Below, in pieces: positions 35,372 through 43,570 of a stretch of DNA of 64,000 bases. The stretch is taken from the NCBI RefSeq assembly GCF_000177375.1, contig NZ_ADFR01000003.1:62001-126000 (forward strand), given 5' to 3'. How positions within the stretch are numbered: the stretch's first letter is position 1; every line of letters begins with the position of its first letter. The notes below the pieces were generated by a model. That model had not been told where the DNA came from, did not search any database, and was given only the letters and a program-made list of their open reading frames with translations. A program made the position numbers and the translations under genes. The stretch comes from Bulleidia extructa W1219 (GTDB lineage: Bacteria; Bacillota_I; Bacilli_A; Erysipelotrichales; Erysipelotrichaceae).

Positions 35372-36337
35372 ATGTTTGAAATGATCTTGAATCCTGAATT
35401 TTTCTTCTCTGTTTTCCGTATTACAGCTCCAATTTTATTTGCGGCATTGGCGGCTGTGATTTGTGAAAAGGCAGGTATTTCTAATATTGGTTTAGAAGGA
35501 ACCATGATGATTTCAGCGTTGTTTGGTTCTTTATTTGCGTATTATTTTTCCAGTTGGCTGATAGGGTTATTGGTGGCGATTGTAACGGGAATCTTAGTGA
35601 GTTTATTGATGGGGTTCTTCGCTTTTCAATTGAAGACAAATGTGATTTTAACGGGTACGGCAATCAATATGATTGGATCGGGAGGAACGATTTTCTTAGT
35701 TAAGATTATTACCGGAATAACCGAAGGAAAACAATTCACATCAACGACTTCCTTTATCACAAAGGAATTGCAGATTCCAAATATTCATATTCCCGGTTTA
35801 CAGTCTATTCCTTTCATTGGTCCAATTTTTTCGGGACATAATTTATTGACTTATATTGCCTTTATCTTAGTGGCTTTGACTTGGGTTCTTTTGTATCGGA
35901 CTTCTTTAGGCTTAAACATTCGTTCAGTTGGTGAAAATCCAAATGCGGCTTCCTCTGTTGGTGTCAGTGTCAAAAAAATTAAATATATCACCATGGTGAT
36001 TGCCGGTGTATTTTGTGGGTTAGGTGGTGCTTTTATGTCCATGTATTATGCGGCCGGTTGGTCTTTAGATATGGTAGCCGGACGTGGTTTTATTGCTTTG
36101 GCAGCACAAGCGATGGGAGCAGGAGAACCGGTTGGTGCCATGTTTGCGGCCATGATTTTTGGTTTGGCACAAGCCCTAGGCATTAAGATTTCAGCAACGG
36201 GTATTGATTCAAACTTAGTTTCACCAATTCCATATTTAATTACAATCATTGGTTTAGTCATTTTTGCAGTACATGAAATTCGTAAAGCTAAACGCTCTCA
36301 TTCTAAAGAAGCTTTACAGGAAGTCATAAATCAATAA
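35372..36337 (+). CDS. Nucleoside ABC importer permease 2
   Basis: 321 residues, the second and shorter BPD_transp_2 permease: APILFAALAAVICEKAGISNIGLEGTMM at the N-terminus, TGTAINMIGSGGTIF, and GRGFIALAAQAMGAGEPVGA near the C-terminus. It forms a heterodimeric channel with the preceding permease. Initiation is probably coupled; the upstream AGAGGTA serves as RBS. Confidence 0.92.
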   Translation: MFEMILNPEFFFSVFRITAPILFAALAAVICEKAGISNIGLEGTMMISALFGSLFAYYFSSWLIGLLVAIVTGILVSLLMGFFAFQLKTNVILTGTAINMIGSGGTIFLVKIITGITEGKQFTSTTSFITKELQIPNIHIPGLQSIPFIGPIFSGHNLLTYIAFILVALTWVLLYRTSLGLNIRSVGENPNAASSVGVSVKKIKYITMVIAGVFCGLGGAFMSMYYAAGWSLDMVAGRGFIALAAQAMGAGEPVGAMFAAMIFGLAQALGIKISATGIDSNLVSPIPYLITIIGLVIFAVHEIRKAKRSHSKEALQEVINQ

Positions 36338-36347
36338 GGAGAAAAAC

Positions 36348-37298
36348 ATGAAAAAGATACCATTGATTTTAGATGGTGATCCGGGACATGATGATGCGAT
36401 AGCGTGGGTGATAGCGAAAGCTAATCCTCTCTTCGATATTCTGGCTGTAACCAGTGTTGCCGGTAATCAAACGTTAAAAAAGACAACCTATAATGCAATG
36501 AGAATTTGTACATTATTAAAAATTCAAGCCCCAATCGCAAAGGGTAGAGAGGTTCCTTTAATGTCAGATTTGATAACAGCGGGGAATTTCCATGGAGAAT
36601 CGGGTCTGGATGGTCCGGCTTTACCAGAACCTGTCATGAATTTGTCTTCTTTATCTTCAGTTTCCTTGATGGCAAAAGTTTTAAAGGAAAGCGAAGAAGC
36701 AGTAACGATTGTTGCAACAGGTCCTTTAACAAATGTGGCGGAATTATTATTGGCTCATCCGGAATTGAAGGAAAAAATAGAACGTATTTCTATTATGGGT
36801 GGTGGTTTAAAGAATGGAAACTGGACTCCGGCGGCTGAATTTAATATTTTTGAAGATCCTGAAGCAGCAGCCATTGTTTTTCAATCGGGAATCCCATTGA
36901 TTATGTGTGGATTGGATGTGACTGAAAAGGCTATTGTTTATCCTGAGGATGGTCAGAAGATCAGATCTGTTAAAAACCAAGTGGCAACGATTGTAGCGGA
37001 TTGGTTAGAGTTTTTCTTTAAGCATCATAAAGAACTTGGTTGGAATGGTTCTCCTTTGCATGACCCATGTGCCGTGGCGGTTTTGGTAAAACCGGAAATT
37101 TTTGAAATGAAAGAGGCTTATGTCCAAATTGAAACTAAGGGTCATTATACAAGAGGAGCCACTATCGGTGATTTTGGTGGAAAGTTGAGTGGAAAGACTT
37201 GTAATGCCCAAGTGGTTGTCAATGTAAATCGAGCTGCATTTGTGCAATTATTGGTGGATAGCTGTAGAGCTTATGAAGGTCATGAGGTAAAAATATGA
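36348..37298 (+). CDS. Inosine/uridine-preferring nucleoside hydrolase, copy 1
   Basis: 316 residues. Hydrolyses nucleosides to base plus ribose. The N-terminal Ca2+-binding motif LDGDPGHDDAIAW (about 7-19) carries the DxDxxxDD aspartates; later motifs are VATGPLTNVAELL, MGGG, EFNIFEDPEAA and the late LHDPCAVA (Asp ligand). RBS AAGGAG. Overlaps the paralogous second hydrolase by 4 nt; the pair sit at the end of the importer operon so that imported nucleosides are cleaved at once. Confidence 0.93.
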   Translation: MKKIPLILDGDPGHDDAIAWVIAKANPLFDILAVTSVAGNQTLKKTTYNAMRICTLLKIQAPIAKGREVPLMSDLITAGNFHGESGLDGPALPEPVMNLSSLSSVSLMAKVLKESEEAVTIVATGPLTNVAELLLAHPELKEKIERISIMGGGLKNGNWTPAAEFNIFEDPEAAAIVFQSGIPLIMCGLDVTEKAIVYPEDGQKIRSVKNQVATIVADWLEFFFKHHKELGWNGSPLHDPCAVAVLVKPEIFEMKEAYVQIETKGHYTRGATIGDFGGKLSGKTCNAQVVVNVNRAAFVQLLVDSCRAYEGHEVKI

Positions 37299-38233
37299 GT
37301 CGTTTAATTCCAGTATGGATTGATACAGACACCGGAGTGGATGATGCGGTTGCTTTATTATGTGCTTTTCAGTTGGATCATCTTTTGATAAAAGGGATTT
37401 CAGCAGTAGCTGGAAATGTAGGGCATGATCGAACTTTCGTGAATGCTAGAAATGTTTGTTCTTTAGCAAAAAAAGAGGATATTAAAGTTTATCCTGGAGC
37501 GCATAAACCTTTAATGATTGATTTACAGGATGCGGCTTTTGTACATGGAAAAGATGGTTTGGGTGGTGCTATTATCCCGGAGTCAAAAGCTATCGTAGAA
37601 GAAAAAAAGGCATGGGATGCCCTCTATGAAGCGGCTTTGGAAGCTAAAGGTAATTTAGAAATTGTGGCGGTTGGACCGCTAACGAATATTGCTATCAGTT
37701 TGTATAAACATCCTGATTTAACACAATATGTGAAGCGTATCTTAATTATGGGTGGAGCTGCTATGGGCGGTAATTGTACACCTTGCTCAGAATTTAATAT
37801 CCATACGGATCCTCATGCGGCAGAAACAGTCTTTAAGTGCGGTATTCCTATTGTTATGTTTGGCTTAGATGTGACCATGAAGGCTTATCTTGAAGTAGAA
37901 GAAGTTCAAAAAATGGCACAAGACAAAACGGCAGTTTCAGAATTTTACCTAGAATCCACAAAATCAAATATTGATCTATACACCCGTTATTATCGACCAA
38001 TGTTATGTTTACACGATGTTTGTCCTGTCCTGTATTTGAAATATCCAGATCTTTTCACAGGAAAAAAAGCCGGTGTCTATGTAGAAACACAAGGAGAAAT
38101 CAGCTTTGGTAAAACAGTAACGGATCTATGGAGTGATGCTAAGTTTCCAAAACGTCAGACACTTGTGATCCTGGATGTTAAGCGAAATCAATTTAGAGAT
38201 GTAGTGGCGAAGCTATTAGCTAAATATAAATGA
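37295..38233 (+). CDS. Inosine/uridine-preferring nucleoside hydrolase, copy 2
   Basis: 312 residues, same fold as the preceding gene but clearly diverged: IDTDTGVDDAVALL (about 8-21), AVGPLTNIAISL, MGGAAMGGNCTPCSEFNIHTDPHAAE and LHDVCPVL. Active-site Asp residues are all kept. The two copies differ in the base-recognition region, so purine versus pyrimidine preference may be split between them (inference). Stop codon is followed at once by a bidirectional terminator. Confidence 0.93.
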   Translation: MSRLIPVWIDTDTGVDDAVALLCAFQLDHLLIKGISAVAGNVGHDRTFVNARNVCSLAKKEDIKVYPGAHKPLMIDLQDAAFVHGKDGLGGAIIPESKAIVEEKKAWDALYEAALEAKGNLEIVAVGPLTNIAISLYKHPDLTQYVKRILIMGGAAMGGNCTPCSEFNIHTDPHAAETVFKCGIPIVMFGLDVTMKAYLEVEEVQKMAQDKTAVSEFYLESTKSNIDLYTRYYRPMLCLHDVCPVLYLKYPDLFTGKKAGVYVETQGEISFGKTVTDLWSDAKFPKRQTLVILDVKRNQFRDVVAKLLAKYK

Positions 38234-38262
38234 AAAACCACTTTTGAAGAAGTGGTTTTTCA
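38233..38262. terminator. Bidirectional terminator: salvage operon (+) and third small RNA (-)
   Basis: Stem AAAAACCACTT / AAGTGGTTTTT with a 6-nt loop; runs of A on the left and T on the right give a poly-U tail in both directions. It ends the nucleoside operon and also serves as the 3' end of the most downstream small RNA. Confidence 0.85.
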
Positions 38263-38316
38263 TTTCATAAATATTTTTATAGGGGAGAGAATGAGTGTCA
38301 GTTCTGTTAACTGACA
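38233..38316 (-). ncRNA. Predicted tandem small RNA, third in the array
   Basis: Minus-strand -10 TATTCT (38327-38322) gives a start near 38316. 5' hairpin with 9-bp arms GTGTCAGTT / AACTGACAC (38317-38309 with 38303-38295), then the linker CTCTCCCC (38289-38282), an A/T-rich stretch and the bidirectional terminator. The 5' stem is longer than in the other two copies and the terminator is unrelated, so this copy captured a different 3' end. About 84 nt. Confidence 0.55.
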
Positions 38317-38360
38317 CCTATAGAATAAAAGAAGAATGTGGGAAGATCATGGACTTATTC

Positions 38361-38375
38361 TGAATTTTATGTGAA
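38361..38375 (-). promoter_or_regulatory. TTCA half-sites before small RNA 3
   Basis: Minus-strand TTCACATAAAA and TTCAGAATAAG (TTCA words at 38375-38372 and 38364-38361, 11 bp apart), followed by weaker TCCA and TTCT words; the TTCT word is 13 nt from the -10 box. Confidence 0.5.
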
Positions 38376-38391
38376 TTTTCAAAAAAGGGAT

Positions 38392-38467
38392 AAAAAAAAG
38401 AAAACCGACCAAAGTCGGTATCTTTTTTAATGGGAGAGAATGAAGAATCAGTTATTATTAACTGACA
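38392..38467 (-). ncRNA. Predicted tandem small RNA, second in the array
   Basis: -10 TATTCT (38478-38473), start near 38467. 5' hairpin TCAGTTA / TAACTGA (38465-38459 with 38454-38448) with loop ATAA, unpaired linker TTCTTCATTCTCTCCC, then terminator stem ACCGAC / GTCGGT (38419-38404) followed by TTTTCTTTTTTTT. About 76 nt. The CTCTCCC linker is complementary to GGGAGAG, i.e. to strong Shine-Dalgarno sequences. Confidence 0.6.
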
Positions 38468-38511
38468 CCTATAGAATAAAAGAAGAATGTGAGAAGCTCA
38501 TGGACTTATTC

Positions 38512-38526
38512 TGAATTTTATGTGAA
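38512..38526 (-). promoter_or_regulatory. TTCA half-sites before small RNA 2
   Basis: TTCA words at 38526-38523 and 38515-38512, 11 bp apart, identical in arrangement to those before small RNA 3. Confidence 0.5.
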
Positions 38527-38541
38527 TTTTCAAAAAAAGAT

Positions 38542-38616
38542 AAAAAAAGAAAACCGACCAAAGTCGGTATCTTTTTTAATGGGAGAGAATGAAGAATCAG
38601 TTATCATTAACTGACA
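38542..38616 (-). ncRNA. Predicted tandem small RNA, first in the array
   Basis: -10 TATAGT (38627-38622), start near 38616. 5' hairpin TCAGTTA / TAACTGA (38614-38608 with 38603-38597), loop ATGA, CTCTCCC linker (38587-38581), terminator stem ACCGAC / GTCGGT (38568-38553) and TTTTCTTTTTTT. About 75 nt. The stem pairs are kept between copies while the loop varies, which supports an RNA-level function. Confidence 0.6.
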
Positions 38617-38640
38617 CCTATACTATACCGATAGGGTGTG

Positions 38641-38675
38641 TGAAATAAATGAAGGTTATGTGAATTTTACCTGAA
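38641..38675 (-). promoter_or_regulatory. Four TTCA half-sites before small RNA 1
   Basis: TTCA at 38675-38672, 38664-38661 and 38653-38650 with strict 11-bp period, and a fourth at 38644-38641 (9 bp further), 13 nt from the -10 box. The -35 position has no good hexamer. The pattern suits cooperative binding of an OmpR/PhoB-type response regulator. The remaining 38676-38782 stretch shows no gene. Confidence 0.55.
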
Positions 38676-38783
38676 CTTTTAAAAATAGATGCTAGGTGTT
38701 TAAACTAAAAGTAAAGAGGGTCGAACTATCGGTATTACGATAATCAGAGCAATTCTTTGTTAGAAAAATTTCTGAAAGAACGA

Positions 38784-38811
38784 TTCACTGTAGATTTCTT
38801 TTTGTTAAAAT
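38784..38811 (+). promoter_or_regulatory. Promoter directly before the HAD phosphatase gene
   Basis: TTCACT (38784-38789), 16-bp spacer, TAAAAT (38806-38811), ending 6 nt before ATG 38818. The only RBS-like bases are AAGG 2 nt from the ATG, too close for a normal Shine-Dalgarno. Confidence 0.45.
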
Positions 38812-38817
38812 AAGGTT

Positions 38818-39603
38818 ATGAAAACCATTTTTTTTGATATAGATGGCACTTTATTATCTTTTCAAACACATCGTATATCTAAACAAACTTTACAATCATT
38901 ATATTGCTTGAAAGAAAAGGGATTTCGCTTAGCTTTAGCAAGTGGACGACCACCGATTCAACTGCCGACATTGGATTCTTCTTTAATGAGTTTTCCATGG
39001 GACGGATATGTTTTAATGAATGGTCAATATGTTTTGAATGAGAAAAAAGAGTGTATTTATGAATTGCCGATCTCGAAAAACAGTGTGAAAAAGGCTTTTG
39101 ACTATATGGCGAAAACAGAGGCTTTTTGTGCTTATTTTGCAAAGGATCAATCCTTTCATGTTTGTCGAAACAAAGACGTGATGGATCAATTTAAAAAAAG
39201 GCTTCCTGCCACCTATTTCTATGAGCCAAAAAGTTTAGATGAAATTTTAGAAAAACCTATTTATCAAATATGCCCTTACATTCCAAAAGAACAGGATTCT
39301 CTTTTTTTAAAGGCTGTTCCTGCTTTGAAATCGCAAAGATGGACAGAGACATTTGCAGATATGATTCCCAAGGAAGGTGGGAAGTCAGAAGGAATTGAAA
39401 AAGCCGTTGAATTACTTGGCTTTTCGAAGGACTGGATTTGTTTTGGAGATGGTGGAAATGATAAAACCATGATTCAAAAAGCAGAATTGGGAATTGCCAT
39501 GGGTAATGCAAGCGAAGAAGTTAAATCGGTAGCGGATTATGTGACAGCAAACGTGGATGAAGAAGGTGTTACCAAAGCATTAGAACATTTTGGATTTTTA
39601 TAA
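38818..39603 (+). CDS. Cof-type HAD phosphatase
   Basis: 261 residues. Cof/IIB HAD hydrolase that dephosphorylates small phosphate esters such as sugar phosphates or flavin mononucleotide. Motif I FFDIDGTLLS (nucleophile Asp6), motif II ALASGRPP, motif III Lys in EGGKSEGIEKA, motif IV FGDGGNDKTMI. The C2 cap is between motifs II and III. Probably leaderless (see promoter). Followed by a small conserved gene after 35 nt. Confidence 0.9.
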   Translation: MKTIFFDIDGTLLSFQTHRISKQTLQSLYCLKEKGFRLALASGRPPIQLPTLDSSLMSFPWDGYVLMNGQYVLNEKKECIYELPISKNSVKKAFDYMAKTEAFCAYFAKDQSFHVCRNKDVMDQFKKRLPATYFYEPKSLDEILEKPIYQICPYIPKEQDSLFLKAVPALKSQRWTETFADMIPKEGGKSEGIEKAVELLGFSKDWICFGDGGNDKTMIQKAELGIAMGNASEEVKSVADYVTANVDEEGVTKALEHFGFL

Positions 39604-39638
39604 AAATAGACTATACTTAAGAAAAAGGGAGATGGTTT

Positions 39639-39884
39639 ATGTTACTGAAAGTGGTCAGAGAAAAAGAAATTACTTATTATAACAGTGATCAACTTAAGGC
39701 AGTGATTGTTAGTCGTGTGTATGAAGATGATGGTTCTTATGATGTTAGTTTTGATATGTATAATGGTGTAGAGCCGATCCGTGTCTTTAAAAATCAAGAA
39801 CAAGCAGAGGCATTTGTACAACGATTGGCGATGATGATTTCAGATGAAAAAGCCTATGTTTTAGTGGATTGTGATAAATTATAA
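39639..39884 (+). CDS. Small conserved hypothetical protein
   Basis: 81 residues, soluble, predicted alpha/beta: MLLKVVREKEITYYNSDQLKAVIVSRVY, then YDVSFDMYNGVEPIRVFKNQEQAEAFVQRLA. Not recognised; the last helix resembles short single-domain regulators of nucleotide or RNA binding but no assignment is made. RBS GGGAGATGG (its GGGAGA would pair with the CTCTCCC linker of the small RNAs). Ends in a terminator shared with the convergent phosphodiesterase gene. Confidence 0.6.
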   Translation: MLLKVVREKEITYYNSDQLKAVIVSRVYEDDGSYDVSFDMYNGVEPIRVFKNQEQAEAFVQRLAMMISDEKAYVLVDCDKL

Positions 39885-40475
39885 GAGCTTCGGCTCTTTT
39901 TTAATGAAAACAGTAGATGACTCAGTTTTGAAAAGACAAGAAATGGAATATGGCTGATGATCTAAAGTATAGGTTTGAAAATCTTTTTCTGATAATATCG
40001 CATAACTGGCTTTATGATTGGCTTTCGGAATAGAAACGCTACCGGGATTTAGAAAGTAAATACCATCTTGAAACGAAGCGGTTGGAATATGGGTATGTCC
40101 GGAAAGAAAAATATCGTCTTTTTTTAAGAAAGAATAGACTTTAGGCTCATAAATATGACCATGACTTAAAAAACAACGTAAAGTGCCGATTTGATAAAAA
40201 GAATAATCCGAAGTGATAGGAAAATCTAAAACCATTTGATCCACTTCTCCATCGCAATTGCCTCGAACACAAATGATTTTGGTTTGGTAGGTATTGAGTA
40301 ATTTCGCTACTTCTTTTGGTTGATAATCCATTGGTAAAGCATTACGAGGTCCATGATAAAGAAGATCTCCTAACAGTAAAAGACCATCTGCTTGGTGAAA
40401 TTCATAAGCTTCAATGATTTTCTTGGTAGCATAAAAAGATCCATGAATATCGGATGCGACTAAATACTTTTTCAT
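39879..40475 (-). CDS. YfcE-type metallophosphoesterase
   Basis: 198 residues from ATG 40475, preceded by AAAAGGAGAGCC; the longer frame to 40541 would run into the divergent coaBC promoter. Two-metal phosphodiesterase of the YfcE/MJ0936 class: VASDIHGS (about 5), LGDLLYHGP (about 37), VRGNCDGE (about 77), LSHGH (about 107) and SGHTHIP (about 128). Acts on cyclic nucleotides or related phosphodiesters in vitro; physiological substrate uncertain. Confidence 0.85.
   Translation of the reverse strand: MKKYLVASDIHGSFYATKKIIEAYEFHQADGLLLLGDLLYHGPRNALPMDYQPKEVAKLLNTYQTKIICVRGNCDGEVDQMVLDFPITSDYSFYQIGTLRCFLSHGHIYEPKVYSFLKKDDIFLSGHTHIPTASFQDGIYFLNPGSVSIPKANHKASYAILSEKDFQTYTLDHQPYSISCLFKTESSTVFIKKEPKLL
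39883..39902. terminator. Terminator between convergent genes
   Basis: Stem AAGAGC / GCTCTT around a TTCG tetraloop with a T-run on the plus side; it overlaps the last codons of both flanking genes. Confidence 0.85.
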
Positions 40476-40524
40476 AAAGGCTCTCCTTTTTAGCGTGTTA
40501 TAATATCCGAAAGTGAGGTGTTTT

Positions 40525-41711
40525 ATGACAAATAAACACATTGTGATTGCAGTGACAGGCGGTATTGCAGCCTATAAATCTGCCTTCCTTGTTTCTAGTT
40601 TAAGCAAACAAGGCTATGAAGTGCAAGTTTTGATGACAAAATCAGCTTGTGAATTTATTTCTCCTTTAACCTTTGAAACGTTATCAAAGAGAAAAGTGTA
40701 TACAGATGTCTTCGTCAATGAAGAAACCCCTTTTGTTCGTCATATTGAGTTGGCAAAGTGGGCAGATTTATTTGTAGTAGCTCCGGCCAGTGCTAATACA
40801 ATATCGAAAATAACGTATGGAATGGCAGATAATATGTTGACGAGTAGCTTTTTAGCAGCGACTTGCCCTAAACTACTTGTGCCGGCGATGAATAGTCATA
40901 TGCTTGAAAATCCAATCACTCAACATAATTTAAAAACATTGGAAGCTTATGGAATTTCAGTGATGGAAAGTGAAACCGGCTTGTTGGCATGTGGAGATGT
41001 CGGAAAAGGAAAATTTCCGGAAATAGAATTGATTGTGGAAGAGATAGAACGCTTATTAACCACTAAGAAAGATTTACTTGGAAAAACGGTTTTGATTAGT
41101 GCCGGGCCGACTCAAGAAGCACTAGATCCTGTTCGATATTTAACGAACCATTCTTCTGGAAAGATGGGGTATGCTTTGGCTAAGGAAGCGAGAAATCGAG
41201 GAGCTAGGGTCTATCTGGTGAGTGGATGTGTGAGTTTAGCTTGTCCTAAAGATATTGAAGTAATTTCGGTTCAATCTGCAAAAGAAATGGAAGTATCGAT
41301 GCTTTCTCATTTTGAACAAGCAGATATCACCATTATGGCAGCTGCGGTAGCGGATTATCGACCAGTGAATATCTATAAGGAAAAAATTAAAAACAAGATT
41401 CCGGTTGGGCATTGTCTTTGGAGAGGACAATGGATATTTTAGCCACTCTAGGTACTCGAAAGAAAGAACATCAAATTCTGATCGGTTTTGCGATGGAAAC
41501 GGAAAACTTGTTAAAGAATGCTCAGGAAAAATTGATAAAAAAGAAGTGTGATTACTTAATTGCAAATTCCATTCATGAGCTTGGTTCGGGTTTTCAAGGG
41601 GATACCAATCATGGCTATCTGTTATCCAAAAATGGTCAAACCGATTTTGGTTTATTGACAAAAAAGGAATTGGCAGAAAAGATCTTTGATCAAATCAATA
41701 AAGGAGATTAA
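40525..41711 (+). CDS. coaBC: Phosphopantothenoylcysteine decarboxylase/synthase CoaBC, interrupted by a frameshift
   Basis: Two CoA-pathway steps in one protein. The first frame from ATG 40525 (GTGAGGTG RBS) carries CoaC (VTGGIAAYKSAFL, PAMNSHM) and most of CoaB (SAGPTQEALDPVRYLTNHSSGKMGYA, MAAAVADYRP). It then stops at 41442. The remaining CoaB sequence (KQDSGWALSLERTMDILATL, then the GFAMET block) continues in the -1 frame to 41711. The break lies in the A-run at 41389-41393, one A short of an intact frame. Sequencing error, recent mutation or frameshifting are all possible; loss would be surprising in an essential gene. coaX follows after 4 nt. Confidence 0.85.
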
Positions 41712-41715
41712 GAAG

Positions 41716-42510
41716 ATGCTGGTATGCGTGGATGTGGGAAATACAAATATTGCGATTGCCTTAATGCGAGATGAGGTAATTGTGGATCGTTTTCGCTTGA
41801 TGTCAAAAACGCCTAGAACATCGGACGAATATGGGTTCTTTTTAATGAATTTGATGAATCAAGCGAAGGTGAAAGTGGAAGATTTAGAAGGGGTTATTTT
41901 ATCTTCAGTGGTTCCGAAGCTGAATTATTCTTTGACTTCTGCTTTTAAGAAATACCTTCATTGCAATACGATGATGGTGGACTATAAGATGAAACTCAAT
42001 TTTCAATTGGTGACACCATACGCTGATCAAGTAGGTGCAGATCGTATTGTGAATTGTGCTTATATCCATCATTTTCATCCTGAAGGAGGACTTGTAGTGG
42101 ATTTTGGAACAGCAACCACCTATGACTATGTGGATGCCAAAGGGGATTTTAAATATGTCATCATTCAACCCGGATTAGGCATTTCAGCCAATGCTTTAAC
42201 GAATCAAACCGCTCAATTACCGGAAATTGAAATTAAGAAACCTTCATCTATTTTAGGAACCAGTACCGTTACCGGTATGCAGGCGGGAATTGTGTATGGT
42301 TATCTTGGTGCAGTGAAGGAAATCATCCGCACAGCTAAAAAAGAGTTAAATGATGAAACGGCTTATGTGATCGCTACCGGTGGTCTTGGCAAAGTGATGG
42401 CGAAGGAATTAGAAGAGATTGATGAATATGATGGTGATTTAGCTTACCGAGGAATGCGATATCTCTTTGATCAAAATAAAGAAAATTATAGGAAGAGTTC
42501 AGAATACTGA
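41716..42510 (+). CDS. coaX: Type III pantothenate kinase
   Basis: 264 residues from ATG 41716; AAGGAGA lies 10 nt upstream. First step of CoA synthesis. ASKHA-fold motifs CVDVGNTNIAIAL (about 4), GADRIVNC (about 100) and VVDFGTATTYD (about 120) are characteristic of CoaX. Directly behind coaBC, so the two CoA genes are co-transcribed. The CoaX type is unaffected by CoA feedback in characterised cases. Confidence 0.93.
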   Translation: MLVCVDVGNTNIAIALMRDEVIVDRFRLMSKTPRTSDEYGFFLMNLMNQAKVKVEDLEGVILSSVVPKLNYSLTSAFKKYLHCNTMMVDYKMKLNFQLVTPYADQVGADRIVNCAYIHHFHPEGGLVVDFGTATTYDYVDAKGDFKYVIIQPGLGISANALTNQTAQLPEIEIKKPSSILGTSTVTGMQAGIVYGYLGAVKEIIRTAKKELNDETAYVIATGGLGKVMAKELEEIDEYDGDLAYRGMRYLFDQNKENYRKSSEY

Positions 42511-42633
42511 ATTCTTTTTATAATGTCTACATGAACTTTTGTTACGATCTAAAAAGAAGTGAAAAACGCTTTCCTCCCACTTGAAACGGGTTCTAATATT
42601 CACTATTATTAACTAGGAATAGAGGATTGATAT

Positions 42634-43512
42634 ATGTCTGATATGGTCTTTGTCAAACCTAAAAAAGTGACGATTAAAAATATTATTTTAATTGTTGTAG
42701 GTTCTATTTTATATGCGTTTTCAGTTAATTATTTTTTATTACCCTTGGCACTTTATTCTGGTGGTGTGCCCGGGACAGCACAGATGGTAAGAACTTTAAT
42801 GTTCCCCAAATTAACCGGTGTAGATTTAGCCGGTATCATCAATTTACTGTTTAATATACCTTTACTATTATTAGCCTATAAAACAATGAAAAAAAGAATG
42901 GTGTTTGGTACCATCTTATCCATTGCTGTGCAAACTTTGATATTTACATACTTTATCCTTACCAAAGAGCCTGTTTTAGATGATAAATTGGCTAGTATTG
43001 TGATGGCTGGTGTTTTAGGTGGTGCTGGCTGTGGTTTGATTTTAAGCAATGGAGCCAGTGCTGGTGGATTAGATTTATTGGGCTTATATATGAGTTCAAA
43101 AAATAAAATCTTTTCAGTTGGTAAATTTAATACTTTTTATAATATGATTTTATACGCTATTATGGCGATGTTGTTTGACGTTGCAACAGCGTTGTATTCG
43201 ATTATTTATATAGTTGTTTTTTCTTTGACAATTGATCGTTGGCACTTTCAAAACATTGAAATCAAACTGATGATTTTCACTCATCATCCGGAAGTTAAAG
43301 AAAAAATCATGAAAGAATATAGACGAGGAGTCACTTATTGGGATGGTAAAGGAGCCTATACTAATCAACAAACAGAAGTACTGGTGACCATTGTGGATAA
43401 ATCAGAAGTCAATGATGTTAAAAAGGATATTCGAAATTTAGATCCTAACGCTTTTGTAATCACAACGAATGTATTGGATATTAGTGGGGGCTATCAGAAG
43501 AGGTTGATGTAG
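42634..43512 (+). CDS. YitT-family membrane protein with DUF2179 domain
   Basis: 292 residues. The N-terminal five-helix YitT domain (SILYAFSVNYFLLPLALYSGGVPGTAQM near 17-45; LSNGASAGGLDLLGLYMS near 135) is followed by a cytoplasmic DUF2179 domain (about 215-290: GVTYWDGKGAYTNQQTEVLVTIV and DPNAFV). Function of the family is unknown. RBS AGAGGATT. The 42511-42633 spacer holds no gene; GTGAAAAACGCTTTCC there is only a poor cre match. Confidence 0.85.
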   Translation: MSDMVFVKPKKVTIKNIILIVVGSILYAFSVNYFLLPLALYSGGVPGTAQMVRTLMFPKLTGVDLAGIINLLFNIPLLLLAYKTMKKRMVFGTILSIAVQTLIFTYFILTKEPVLDDKLASIVMAGVLGGAGCGLILSNGASAGGLDLLGLYMSSKNKIFSVGKFNTFYNMILYAIMAMLFDVATALYSIIYIVVFSLTIDRWHFQNIEIKLMIFTHHPEVKEKIMKEYRRGVTYWDGKGAYTNQQTEVLVTIVDKSEVNDVKKDIRNLDPNAFVITTNVLDISGGYQKRLM

Positions 43513-43570
43513 TCTTTTTGAACCGATTAGAATGAAAATGCTATAATGAAAAAAGAAAAGGGGTATGGGA

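Larger units (their letters stand above)
38283..38622. repeat. 149-bp tandem repeat, two full copies plus a partial third
   Basis: Units begin with GGGAGAGAATGA at 38283, 38432 and 38581, spaced 149 bp each. Copies 1 and 2 are nearly identical over their whole length. The third breaks off after the CTGACACCTATA word and its upstream part is diverged. Each unit carries a complete minus-strand transcription unit design rather than protein-coding sequence; no open frame spans it. Confidence 0.9.

Noticed and set aside
38283-38622. Tandem repeat as a CRISPR array
   Set aside because: Units are 149 bp and nearly identical throughout, with no short repeat/unique spacer alternation and no cas genes.
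41389-41394. Classical slippery heptamer in coaBC
   Set aside because: The local sequence is T AAA AAC; P-site re-pairing would be poor, so programmed frameshifting is less likely here than in the methyltransferase gene.
42555-42575. Second cre site before the YitT gene
   Set aside because: The central spacing is off by one base and the outer bases do not match.
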